Positions 1 to 6,945 of a stretch of DNA of 7,430 nt are shown here, in pieces. This DNA is from an uncultured Phycisphaera sp. GTDB lineage: Bacteria > Planctomycetota > Phycisphaerae > Phycisphaerales > SM1A02. Position 1 is the stretch's first letter; every line of letters begins with the position of its first letter. The notes below the pieces were generated by a model. The model searched no databases and had not been told where the DNA came from. It saw nothing but the letters and a program-made list of their open reading frames with translations. The stretch spans positions 1 through 7,430 of the forward strand of contig CALDQF010000243.1 in the NCBI GenBank assembly GCA_937911845.1, read 5' to 3'. A program made the position numbers and the translations under genes.

Positions 1-660
1 CAAGCTTCGGGGATCGCCCTCGCCATGTTCCACCGAGCAACGCGGGACCACCCAACTTTGAATCAACCGAGTGTGAGTGCCATAAGGGAATTCTCCCCCT
101 TGGTGAAACGCACAACAGAACGCGTTCCCGGCAGCAAGACAACCTTGCAAAAGCTCGAGGCATTGGTGCTGCTGGCCCGAAGCAAAAGTGCAGAACGAGG
201 CCTTTTGACTCAGTCCAAACAGATCGTGCACGGAGATTGGCATCCCAAGAATCTCCGTCTGAACCCGACTGGCCGGGTTTCGGGCATTTTGGATTTCGAC
301 GGGGTGCGGGTGGATGCTGTGGCCCACGATTTGGCAAACGCTGTACTTCAGGTTTCACTACGACGCCCCAAAGACCTTGCTCCCAGCCAATGGCCTTCCG
401 ATCTTCATTTTCAGGCCGGCCAGCGGCTGACTTCGGCGTGGCGATCCCGCATAGGAAAAACACCTCCAGAAGGCACTTGGAGCATGCTGCCTTGGTTGAT
501 GATCGAGACCATCGTGATGGAAACCATGCTTCCCGTGGCGGTCTGGGGAAAGATCCCGGGCATCGATGTTCAGGAATGGATCAAAGCCGGGGCCGAAACC
601 GCAGAGTGGATCCGAGAACGAAGCCGGTCGCTGGCGGAGGCGCTGATCCCGACGCGCTAA
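1..660 (+). CDS. APH-family phosphotransferase, C-terminal part (5' end off window)
   Basis: This is the C-terminal half or more of a protein-kinase-fold phosphotransferase of the aminoglycoside phosphotransferase/choline kinase superfamily (APH, PF01636-like). The frame is open from base 1, eight codons before the first ATG at 25, so the true start probably lies outside the window. The catalytic-loop motif HGDWHPKN (Brenner-type HxDxxxxN) is at 229-252: Asp is the expected catalytic base and Asn a metal ligand. It is followed by ILDFD at 286-300, which corresponds to the metal-binding DFG-type motif. A helical C-terminal lobe then runs to the TAA at 658-660. The N-lobe with the ATP-binding lysine is not visible, so the phosphate acceptor cannot be deduced. 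Members phosphorylate aminoglycosides, choline, homoserine, sugars and other small molecules, and nothing here points to resistance. It converges on the DUF4026-like gene and overlaps it by 4 bp. Family assignment is firm; substrate is unknown. Confidence 0.85.
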   Translation, partial: QASGIALAMFHRATRDHPTLNQPSVSAIREFSPLVKRTTERVPGSKTTLQKLEALVLLARSKSAERGLLTQSKQIVHGDWHPKNLRLNPTGRVSGILDFDGVRVDAVAHDLANAVLQVSLRRPKDLAPSQWPSDLHFQAGQRLTSAWRSRIGKTPPEGTWSMLPWLMIETIVMETMLPVAVWGKIPGIDVQEWIKAGAETAEWIRERSRSLAEALIPTR

Positions 661-1964
661 CGGGAACTCAGCGCATCGACTGCTCGCCAAAGGGCGGGCA
701 CCGACTCAGGATCGAATCGCTTTTCATTGAGGACCACACACCAATCTGAGATTTCATCTCGGTTGACCCTGTGAATGTCACCTTCTTGGAGACCCGAAAC
801 CATACGAGCATCCGCATCCAGCACACCGGCCGCAGCGTTGCCCTCAAGCGTGTCGATACGAAGCCAACAATGTTCTCGGGCGCTTTCAGGACCGAATGCA
901 GCCTTAACCGCCACCAGAGCTTTGGCATCAAGACGAGACATTTTGGAGTGGATCATGCCAAGGTCGTCCCAAGATTGACGGGCAAGATGCGCTCGGCGTT
1001 TGGTGGTTCTGGTGGCCTGATACACGACACAAGGTTCGTCGGCCAAGCGCTGCAAGACGCTGGTTGCTGGTGGCCAAGCCGGTCTGGTGACGCCAACCTT
1101 GTCCGGACCAGTAAAAACAATCGAAGGTGCGGCATCGGGCTCACGATCACCCGCTTGACCCGGCATATCTGCGGAGAGGATTGGAAGGACCTCTCGAGGC
1201 GGCACCGCACGAAGTTCGAGCTCTGGACCCACGGCCATGCGAGTACCTGGCGGCGGCGGACCATCTTCGGCAATGCGTGCTGCCAACTCGTCGAGCAGGT
1301 GCGCGGTGGTTGGCACCAGTGGAACTGGCACCTCCAAAAATTCAAGCTCTGGCAAGCCCAGTCGATTCAGGCCGGATGTTTTTAACCAAGCCGGTGAACC
1401 CGGTTCACGCTGCGAAGCGGAAACCCACCAGAGGGATTCCACCGCGGGCTCGAGCTCTTCGTCGGCCAAAAGAGGCTCCACAATCTCTTCCCGCATGATC
1501 CATCGCGAGAGTTCAAGATCATGAACCGCCGGAGTTCCGGGCCAAGACAAGCCAATGGTTCGCAGGATCATGCCCCAATCAGCGACGGCATCTTTGCCGT
1601 CGAGTCGGGTCTGCCAAACCATCGTCCATTGATGTTCGGGAACACCCGCCATGTCGGCAGCGTGCTGTGCCGTCGTCGCATCGGTCTCCTCCAGCCACAC
1701 AAAAATGGGGGCCGTAAGGCCTTCCACTGAAAATACAGCTGACCACAACAAGCCACTGTCCTCAGGGCCCATCTCTACTCCGAGCAACTCCACGGTTCGG
1801 CCGGCTCGGGAACGCATATCGTCGGCAATGGTCTCAGGAGCTGGAGGACCAGGCTCGGTCCACGGCACGGCCATGCTCACAGGAGCGCGCTCCACCTCGG
1901 GCCACGCATCTCCGTCGCTCAGGGGCAAACCGCCATCGAACTGGTCAAAGATCTGGTCCATCAT
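657..1964 (-). CDS. DUF4026/DUF2314-like protein of unknown function, coupled to ccsA
   Basis: A soluble-looking 435-residue protein with no signal peptide or membrane segment. The start ATG overlaps the ccsA stop as ATGA (1961-1964), and a second ATG follows at once. No good Shine-Dalgarno precedes it, so translational coupling to ccsA is likely. The first ~55 residues are acidic and proline-rich. The middle holds a Trp-rich stretch ending in WLKTSGLNRLGLPELEFLEV (residues 193-212), which resembles the 'W-x-HTHGL-x-R-x-GLPELE' type motif I associate with DUF4026 proteins. The C-terminus (about residues 362-412) resembles DUF2314: EHCW at 364-367, GVLD at 380-383, GLQEGD at 391-396 and ISDWCV at 405-410. 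These assignments come from memory of the patterns and were not searched. No catalytic residues are recognisable. Position at the end of a ResB-CcsA operon gives no firm functional link. Its TAG stop overlaps the convergent phosphotransferase by 4 bp. Confidence 0.8.
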   Translation of the reverse strand: MMDQIFDQFDGGLPLSDGDAWPEVERAPVSMAVPWTEPGPPAPETIADDMRSRAGRTVELLGVEMGPEDSGLLWSAVFSVEGLTAPIFVWLEETDATTAQHAADMAGVPEHQWTMVWQTRLDGKDAVADWGMILRTIGLSWPGTPAVHDLELSRWIMREEIVEPLLADEELEPAVESLWWVSASQREPGSPAWLKTSGLNRLGLPELEFLEVPVPLVPTTAHLLDELAARIAEDGPPPPGTRMAVGPELELRAVPPREVLPILSADMPGQAGDREPDAAPSIVFTGPDKVGVTRPAWPPATSVLQRLADEPCVVYQATRTTKRRAHLARQSWDDLGMIHSKMSRLDAKALVAVKAAFGPESAREHCWLRIDTLEGNAAAGVLDADARMVSGLQEGDIHRVNRDEISDWCVVLNEKRFDPESVPALWRAVDALSSR

Positions 1965-3625
1965 GCGTACGAGTGCAACCCTGCGATGGTGAAGTTAATC
2001 ACCACCCAATTGAACAACATCACCGCACAGCCTACGACGGCCAAAAAAGCGGTCCACAACCCTTTGTCACGAACTTGCCATCGGACGTGCACCAAAATCG
2101 CAAAGACGAGGAACGTGTTAAGGGCGAAGACCTCTTTGGGATCCCATCCCCATGGACGCCCCCAAGAGTGATCGGCCCAGATGGCGCCCATCACAATTCC
2201 CGCCCACAACAGAATAAAGGAGAGTTCAACCAAGATCATGGTCGCACCGTCCATCACCTCACCCAGAGAGCGTGATCGGCCGGCCAACATCATGCTGGTT
2301 CCGCCGCCACCCGCATGCAGAATGGTGCCTTGTGATTGACCACGCAAACGCAAGGCCCCCCGCCACAACAGGTAAATACCCGCGGTCACCGAAGCCATGA
2401 AAATAAGGGCGTAACTGAAAATGATGACGTTGGTGTGGATGTATAGCCAAACATCATGCAAGACCGGCATCATGTTGGAAATGGTCGGATCAAGCGACAG
2501 CGGCATGAAATGGGCACACATCAACGCCACCATTCCGGTGCCGGCACCACCCAACGCCACGATCCCTCGGATCGGCGACCGAGGTAGGAACATCTCGAAC
2601 ATCAAGGCGAAGAACGCACCAAACCACGCGGCGGTGGTCACCGCTTCGAACATGTTTGAATTGGGCCAACGACCACTCACCCACCAACGCAGACCCACCG
2701 AAAAGGTGTGCAGCAAGACCGCCAAGAAGAACATGGCCAGTCCAATCCGCATGGCCCCGCGCCACTGAAAAACCACGGCCATCAACAACGGTGCCAAGGC
2801 AAAGCCGTAGGCCAGCCAGAACAAGGTCAGATTGCCATTGCGGAAATACCAGCTTTCCCACGACAGTCGCGCTGAAGACGGGTAGATTTCGGGGTCAGGA
2901 TTCACTTGGGGCAACAAGGCGGCCAAGGCCGCTGCAGATCCGTTCACCGTGCCCGCATCACCAGCAGACCACGCTGTGACCAATGCTTCCCAGTGCCCAA
3001 TACTCTTGCGGCGAACCTCACTGTCGATGCCCGAGAAAATTGGCGCCGTCATTCCGCCCATAGTGAGATCGTCCAGCGTAAACCAACGCGATTCAAAACC
3101 GCCGTCGGGAGGGGCCACCACCGTAAAAAGAGACCTCAGAACTTTGGGACGCGCCCAAGAGAGCGCCCCGCGGATTTCCTCAACGGGACGAGCGGTCCGC
3201 ATCAAATCGCGAGACAACCGGTCCAACGTGGCGGTGGCTTCTGGAGTCTCCAAGTGACGTCGCGCCACAAGGCCAGTCTCAGCGAGGTTGTATTGATCCT
3301 TTTGAGATCCCCCTGCCTTGGCCATTGCAGCCGCCAACTCAGCCCGGACCAACTTGTTTTTGACATAGATGGTGGGCCGACCGGCCCAAGCCTCGGGGCG
3401 TAAAGCGAGGTCCAACATTTCTGTGAGGTTGGTGGTTCCGGTTGGCTTCCGGGCACCGGTGATTCGCTTCATCACCGATGCGGCAAGCGAATCAAGACTC
3501 TTCACTCTGCCTTGGTCAAAGGCGGCAACCGTCCCCAGTTGGTCCAATTGGAGTTGGCTGAGGAACAGGTCGCTAGCGGAAGCTGGCAAAGCCAAGGCCA
3601 ACAGCACAAGAATCGAACGGATCAT
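1961..3625 (-). CDS. ccsA: CcsA/ResC cytochrome c biogenesis protein, WWD haem-handling subunit
   Basis: The haem-handling subunit of System II cytochrome c maturation. With ResB it exports haem and attaches it to apocytochromes on the outer face of the membrane. This 554-residue form starts with a likely Sec signal (residues 1-18, cleavage near ASA-S), followed by an extracytoplasmic domain of about 250 residues (FDQGRVKSLDSL at 36-47) before the membrane core. The core has about seven to eight helices from residue 264 on. The WWD haem-binding motif is complete at 483-498 (WADHSWGRPWGWDPKE). Candidate haem ligands are His397 (WLYIHTNV) and His551 (GLHSYA) flanking the WWD domain, plus His513 in the helix after it (ILVHVRW). 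They match the P-His1, P-His2 and TM-His2 pattern known from CcsBA. The start is supported by a GGAGG six bases upstream and an ATGA overlap with resB. The C-terminus overlaps the next gene by ATGA. Intact, with high certainty of family. Confidence 0.95.
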   Translation of the reverse strand: MIRSILVLLALALPASASDLFLSQLQLDQLGTVAAFDQGRVKSLDSLAASVMKRITGARKPTGTTNLTEMLDLALRPEAWAGRPTIYVKNKLVRAELAAAMAKAGGSQKDQYNLAETGLVARRHLETPEATATLDRLSRDLMRTARPVEEIRGALSWARPKVLRSLFTVVAPPDGGFESRWFTLDDLTMGGMTAPIFSGIDSEVRRKSIGHWEALVTAWSAGDAGTVNGSAAALAALLPQVNPDPEIYPSSARLSWESWYFRNGNLTLFWLAYGFALAPLLMAVVFQWRGAMRIGLAMFFLAVLLHTFSVGLRWWVSGRWPNSNMFEAVTTAAWFGAFFALMFEMFLPRSPIRGIVALGGAGTGMVALMCAHFMPLSLDPTISNMMPVLHDVWLYIHTNVIIFSYALIFMASVTAGIYLLWRGALRLRGQSQGTILHAGGGGTSMMLAGRSRSLGEVMDGATMILVELSFILLWAGIVMGAIWADHSWGRPWGWDPKEVFALNTFLVFAILVHVRWQVRDKGLWTAFLAVVGCAVMLFNWVVINFTIAGLHSYA

Positions 3626-5898
3626 GCCTGGCCTCCGGCTGCTGCTTTCGCCGCTTCAAGTCGGCGTCGCTTGATCACAGGCTTGACATAGAACGCGTAG
3701 ACCAAGCCGATAACGGTGAGTATGGTGCCGAGAAGCTGCACATACACCCCTTTTCGGTTGGCGACGCCCAAAACAGTGTGGTTCAAACCAAGACTGTCGA
3801 CTTCATCTTCACGTCGGGCCGGATCGGGCGGATCCCATTGTGATTGGAAGTACCACAAACCTTGATGCTCCGCGGGGTTGTTCATGTGAACCCGGTAAGG
3901 ATCAGAGACGCCACCACCTGCTTTCACAAATCGGAGTTGACTGGTCCAGTCACGGATGCTGCTGGTTTCTCCGGTAAATCCACCGATACGACTCCTTACT
4001 ACGAAGTCGTCAAGGACCACAGGGGCAGGCATTTCCATTCTGCGCCGGCTGTACAAGAGTTCAAAGCGTCGTCCGTCGTTCAACACCAATTCACTGGGCT
4101 CGAACCGATACCGACGTGGCAGGTCGACTTCACCATCAAACGCGTACAGGTGATAGAGCAACCACGGATCTTTGAGGCCGCGGCGGCGCACTACGCCCCC
4201 TGTACATGTCACGCGAACCGTAGAAGCCAAGAAGCCAACATCTCGATCACGCTGGTCTTCTGGAATCACCAGGGGTCGACGTTCGGCTTGGCTCCGCAAT
4301 GCATACCGCACCACCCTAAGTTGCAAACCAGCGCCAAGATCGACCCAGTTCCCGCTGCGAGCGTCTTGAACCAGACCTCCATTATCTCCGGGGATCAACA
4401 GACGTAGATCTTGCTCTCCGGGCCCGGCGATCAGCCGAACCGAAGACCCTGAACCTGCTCGATATTCGGTGACGGTGTCGGCTTGCCGCAGGCCACCTTC
4501 GATGGGCTGGCCAAGGGCGTCCAGATCTCGGGTGAGTGTGGAATCATCAAAAATCCACCGGACCCACTCGTCATCGCCCTGTTGCAACTTGACAACCGCG
4601 ACAGAAATACTCTCCCCGCCGACCACCAAATCATCGGACACCGACTCCAAGGTCAAGGTGCCTGTGCCAAAAGGAGCCTGGGTCCCGGGAGTGAGTGGAT
4701 AGGACACGCCATCAACCACCAGCCCTCCCGAGCGCACCTGCCGCATGGAGTCGAGTTCGCTTTCATCAAGCACCCATCGCATTTCAAGAGCACCATCCAA
4801 AGCGGAGCGAGCTGCGGGATCCAAAGCCCGAAGATCAAAAGAACGTGCTTCAGATTCATCGGCCCGAGAGAGCTCCACCGTGGCCGTAGGGTCAACCGCC
4901 GGGCCACCATCGGTTCGTCTGACTTCGGGCAAGGCATATCGGAGGGTGTCGGTCACTTCCAGCTGTACGCCGGGCAATGGGTCGTTGTCATGAGTCGCGT
5001 CCAAGCCAATGGGCGACATGGCCTTTTGGGAACTCGCATTGGCACCACCTTCGGGCCAAACCCGGGAGCGGTCTTTCAGTCGATCGGTGAACATCGGAAG
5101 GTTCTTGATCGGACGCTCCACCCAAGGCCCGCGGGTTCCATCGGGCTGAACTTCTCGCAAGTACACCGCCCGCGACTCCATCAGGTAGAAGTAGGGCTCG
5201 GGGGCGAAGGACAGGGTCGTCTCGAGTCCATCCACTGCGACACCATCCACGGGAGACCAGCCTGTGGTGTCGTCACCGGGAATGAAATCTTGAGTGGACC
5301 TTGGAAACCCTGCCTGCATTTCGCGAAGCATGTCTTGGCCGTCGACTCGCGCGACGAGAGTCAATTTCACCGACCGGCTGCCATCTTCCATGGTGGCCTC
5401 GGGATCAATCGCAGCCACTCGAATATCCGCCCTGCGGCCGTCAGCGCTCCGCAAACTGATTCGCTTGCCGGGCACTGCGGCAATGGTTTGTGATTCACCG
5501 GCCCAAGACACCGAAAGGGCTCGGCGGTGGACCAGCGTGTCTCCTTCAACTTTGACCCCGAAGTACCACACGCTTCCCACCGACAAGGTGATCAATCCGG
5601 AGTGGATCATCCAGACGCCAAGATTGATTCGATTGAAGGGGATCCGGCGAATGGTCGTCACCGAGAGGTTGACACAAAACAGGCCTATCAGCAGACCGAA
5701 GGGCCACCAGTTGAACCAGCGGAATTCGGAAAGATCAAATGCCTCTCGGAGGGGAAGCCAAGCATCAGGACGAAGAACGTTCCAGTGCACCGGAAGGCCT
5801 GCCGAACCCACGGCGCTGTAGAGAAAAATCAGCACCATCAAGGTGATGCCAAGACTCACAGAGCTGAATAAATTGAGTAATGATCGCAGCAATGCCAT
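3622..5898 (-). CDS. resB: ResB/Ccs1-family cytochrome c synthetase subunit
   Basis: The ResB (Ccs1/CcsB) partner of CcsA in System II cytochrome c biogenesis: a membrane protein that forms the haem-export and haem-ligation complex. The 758 residues show the family topology. TM1 is at about 12-33, TM2 at about 63-80 and TM3 at about 93-113, followed by a very large extracytoplasmic region (about 115-715) and a last helix at about 717-738 before a basic tail (KRRR at 743-746). TM3 carries His99 in GVWMIHSGL, the position expected for the TM-His1 haem ligand. Near the end of the extracytoplasmic part, HMNNPAEHQGLWYFQSQWDP (671-690) matches the conserved ResB MN-x-P...G-x-x-YFQS element. At 758 residues it is longer than Bacillus ResB (about 540), the extra length lying in the extracytoplasmic domain. 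The start fits the short N-terminus before TM1. TTAGGA abuts the ATG, too close to be a standard ribosome site. It is 27 bp downstream of the dehydrogenase stop. Confidence 0.93.
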   Translation of the reverse strand: MALLRSLLNLFSSVSLGITLMVLIFLYSAVGSAGLPVHWNVLRPDAWLPLREAFDLSEFRWFNWWPFGLLIGLFCVNLSVTTIRRIPFNRINLGVWMIHSGLITLSVGSVWYFGVKVEGDTLVHRRALSVSWAGESQTIAAVPGKRISLRSADGRRADIRVAAIDPEATMEDGSRSVKLTLVARVDGQDMLREMQAGFPRSTQDFIPGDDTTGWSPVDGVAVDGLETTLSFAPEPYFYLMESRAVYLREVQPDGTRGPWVERPIKNLPMFTDRLKDRSRVWPEGGANASSQKAMSPIGLDATHDNDPLPGVQLEVTDTLRYALPEVRRTDGGPAVDPTATVELSRADESEARSFDLRALDPAARSALDGALEMRWVLDESELDSMRQVRSGGLVVDGVSYPLTPGTQAPFGTGTLTLESVSDDLVVGGESISVAVVKLQQGDDEWVRWIFDDSTLTRDLDALGQPIEGGLRQADTVTEYRAGSGSSVRLIAGPGEQDLRLLIPGDNGGLVQDARSGNWVDLGAGLQLRVVRYALRSQAERRPLVIPEDQRDRDVGFLASTVRVTCTGGVVRRRGLKDPWLLYHLYAFDGEVDLPRRYRFEPSELVLNDGRRFELLYSRRRMEMPAPVVLDDFVVRSRIGGFTGETSSIRDWTSQLRFVKAGGGVSDPYRVHMNNPAEHQGLWYFQSQWDPPDPARREDEVDSLGLNHTVLGVANRKGVYVQLLGTILTVIGLVYAFYVKPVIKRRRLEAAKAAAGGQA
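3632..3636 (-). promoter_or_regulatory. Shine-Dalgarno of ccsA
   Basis: On the minus strand this reads GGAGG, six bases before the ccsA ATG at 3623-3625. It lies inside the last codons of resB, which encode a small Ala/Gly-rich tail. It fixes the ccsA start and lets ccsA be reinitiated efficiently at the ATGA overlap, which would keep the two partner subunits in proportion. Confidence 0.75.
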
Positions 5899-5925
5899 TC
5901 CTAAGTTACGACTGTAGGCGACGGC

Positions 5926-6789
5926 TCAGCCTTCGCTGTGGCTGTAGACGCCATGACCAGTTTTGTCTCCGAGGCGTCCAGCGGTCACCAACTGCCGAAG
6001 CAGTGGACACGGGAAGAATTTCGAATCGCCCAATTCGCGATAAAGAACCATCATGATGTCGTGACAGACATCTAAGCCAATGAAATCGGCCAAACGCAAT
6101 GGTCCCATCGGATGCGCGCAACCAAGCTTCATGATTTCATCAATGTGTTCTGGCTCAGCAACTCCTTCCATCCAAGCAAAAAAAGCTTCGTTGATCAAGG
6201 GCATCAAGACGCGATTCGACACAAAACCCGCACGGTCGTTCGCTGGTACTGGCGTTTTGCCCATGGATTCGGCCAGCCGTAACGTGGCGTCCAACGTGGC
6301 ATCGGTGGTGGCCAGCCCACGGATGACTTCTACCAATTTCATCACCGGAACCGGGTTGAAGAAGTGCATCCCGATAACCCGGTGCTCGGCACCGGGAACC
6401 GCGGTGGCAATTTCAGTGATGGAGATACTGGAAGTGTTGGTGGCCAGAATCGCATCTTCGGAAAGGCGCGATCGCAAATCCGAGAAGATGGACTTTTTCA
6501 AGTCAAGCCGCTCGCTGGCCGCTTCGATGGCAAAAGTCGCCCCGGCAGCGGCATCGAGTGAATCGGCATACTCAATCCGCGCGGCCGACTCGTCAGCCTC
6601 CGTTTGGGTCATCCGTTCTTTTTGAACGTTTCTGGCCAAGGTCTTGGCATGCAAGGCTCGGGCTTTGTCCAAAGCTTCTTTGCTGACATCAATCTGGACC
6701 GATTTCATACCACTGGTAGCGCCCACTAGGGCAACACCTGCACCCATGGTTCCGGCACCGACGACAGCAATTGAATCTGAGTAAGACAT
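5926..6789 (-). CDS. hbd: 3-hydroxybutyryl-CoA (3-hydroxyacyl-CoA) dehydrogenase
   Basis: A soluble NAD-dependent 3-hydroxyacyl-CoA dehydrogenase that interconverts 3-hydroxyacyl-CoA and 3-ketoacyl-CoA in beta-oxidation or butyrate/PHB-type metabolism. The 287 residues match the normal length of the monofunctional Hbd/PaaH/MmgB family. The Rossmann motif GAGTMG is at residues 11-16, and Asp34 at the end of the second strand favours NAD over NADP. Catalytic elements are present: NTSS at 118-121, HFFNPVPVMKLVEV at 142-155 (catalytic His142, Glu154), and the family signature around DRAGFVSNRV at 185-194 with Asn192. The C-terminal domain ends in DKTGHGVYSHSEG, the usual KTG-x-G-x-Y tail. I chose the ATG at 6787-6789 because AAGGAA lies seven bases upstream and the Rossmann fold begins at residue 7. 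The frame stays open upstream into an unrelated ATPase fragment, but that part is not native to this gene. Whether it prefers C4 or longer chains cannot be told from sequence alone. Confidence 0.94.
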   Translation of the reverse strand: MSYSDSIAVVGAGTMGAGVALVGATSGMKSVQIDVSKEALDKARALHAKTLARNVQKERMTQTEADESAARIEYADSLDAAAGATFAIEAASERLDLKKSIFSDLRSRLSEDAILATNTSSISITEIATAVPGAEHRVIGMHFFNPVPVMKLVEVIRGLATTDATLDATLRLAESMGKTPVPANDRAGFVSNRVLMPLINEAFFAWMEGVAEPEHIDEIMKLGCAHPMGPLRLADFIGLDVCHDIMMVLYRELGDSKFFPCPLLRQLVTAGRLGDKTGHGVYSHSEG

Positions 6790-6796
6790 GTGGAGT

Positions 6797-6802
6797 TTCC
6801 TT
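6797..6802 (-). promoter_or_regulatory. Shine-Dalgarno of the 3-hydroxyacyl-CoA dehydrogenase
   Basis: On the minus strand this reads AAGGAA, seven bases before the ATG at 6787-6789. It is the main evidence that the dehydrogenase starts there as an independent protein and not as the tail of the apparent fusion with the ABC ATPase fragment. Confidence 0.7.
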
Positions 6803-6831
6803 ACAAAAGGGAAGGCAAAGATCTGTGTCCA

Positions 6832-6837
6832 ATTGTA
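6832..6837 (-). promoter_or_regulatory. Possible -10 element upstream of the dehydrogenase
   Basis: On the minus strand this reads TACAAT, five of six matches to the sigma-70 -10 consensus. It would place a transcript start about 35 bases before the dehydrogenase ATG, upstream of its ribosome site. No convincing TTGACA-like -35 element lies 16-18 bases further upstream, so this is only a candidate. Confidence 0.25.
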
Positions 6838-6914
6838 GGTTTCCCGGCGTGACACGAAGCGCGTTGGCTTTGATTCTGGTCGGATGCACAGCTTCTCCGA
6901 ATCTGCATCAGCTT

Positions 6915-6945
6915 GAACTAGTAATTGGCCAGAGATTTCTGTATT
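6915..6945. other. Composition breakpoint between two unrelated DNA sources
   Basis: GC falls from about 58% (6841-6900) to 18% (6961-7020) over a few tens of bases. On the minus strand the ABC ATPase similarity stops here, right after the strand reading SVTFVLN, while the dehydrogenase leader continues to the left. The exact base cannot be fixed by eye. No inverted repeat, target-site duplication, transposase or tRNA end is visible at the join, so nothing suggests a mobile-element insertion. A chimeric assembly join is the most economical explanation; a genuine recombination joint is the alternative. Confidence 0.75.

Larger units (their letters stand above)
6790..6930. other. Leader region of the dehydrogenase, still GC-rich
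   Basis: About 140 bases between the dehydrogenase start and the composition break. GC stays near 58% (35 of 60 in 6841-6900), so it belongs with the left-hand genome. It holds the dehydrogenase ribosome site and a candidate -10 element. The minus strand is open here in the dehydrogenase frame, but the resulting stretch (about 47 residues) resembles neither an ATPase nor a dehydrogenase and looks like translated leader. On the plus strand a short reading with a lipobox-like sequence is possible but weak. Confidence 0.6.

Noticed and set aside
1..660. Aminoglycoside-resistance gene
   Set aside because: Only the general HGDxHxxN and DFD motifs of the APH superfamily are visible. The wording does not match any resistance enzyme I recognise, and the gene sits among housekeeping genes.
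654..674. Short hairpin (GCGCT/AGCGC, 11-base loop) at the convergent gene ends as a terminator
   Set aside because: The stem is only five pairs and the loop is large. No T-tract follows on either strand.
682..699. Seven-pair hairpin (GCTCGCC with GGCGGGC, loop AAAG) near the end of the DUF4026-like gene
   Set aside because: It lies within coding sequence, has one G-T pair and no following T-run in either direction. GC-rich coding DNA gives such stems by chance.
771..1385. A 204-residue open frame on the plus strand opposite the DUF4026-like gene
   Set aside because: It is a shadow of the minus-strand gene. That gene has recognisable DUF2314-like motifs and an operon-type start; the antisense frame shows no domain, and its Trp/Arg/Cys-rich content is not protein-like.
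4483..5493. A 336-residue open frame on the plus strand opposite resB
   Set aside because: It is wholly antisense to a clearly recognisable ResB gene. Its translation is rich in His, Arg, Pro and Gly with no recognisable motif, as expected for a shadow frame in GC-rich coding DNA.
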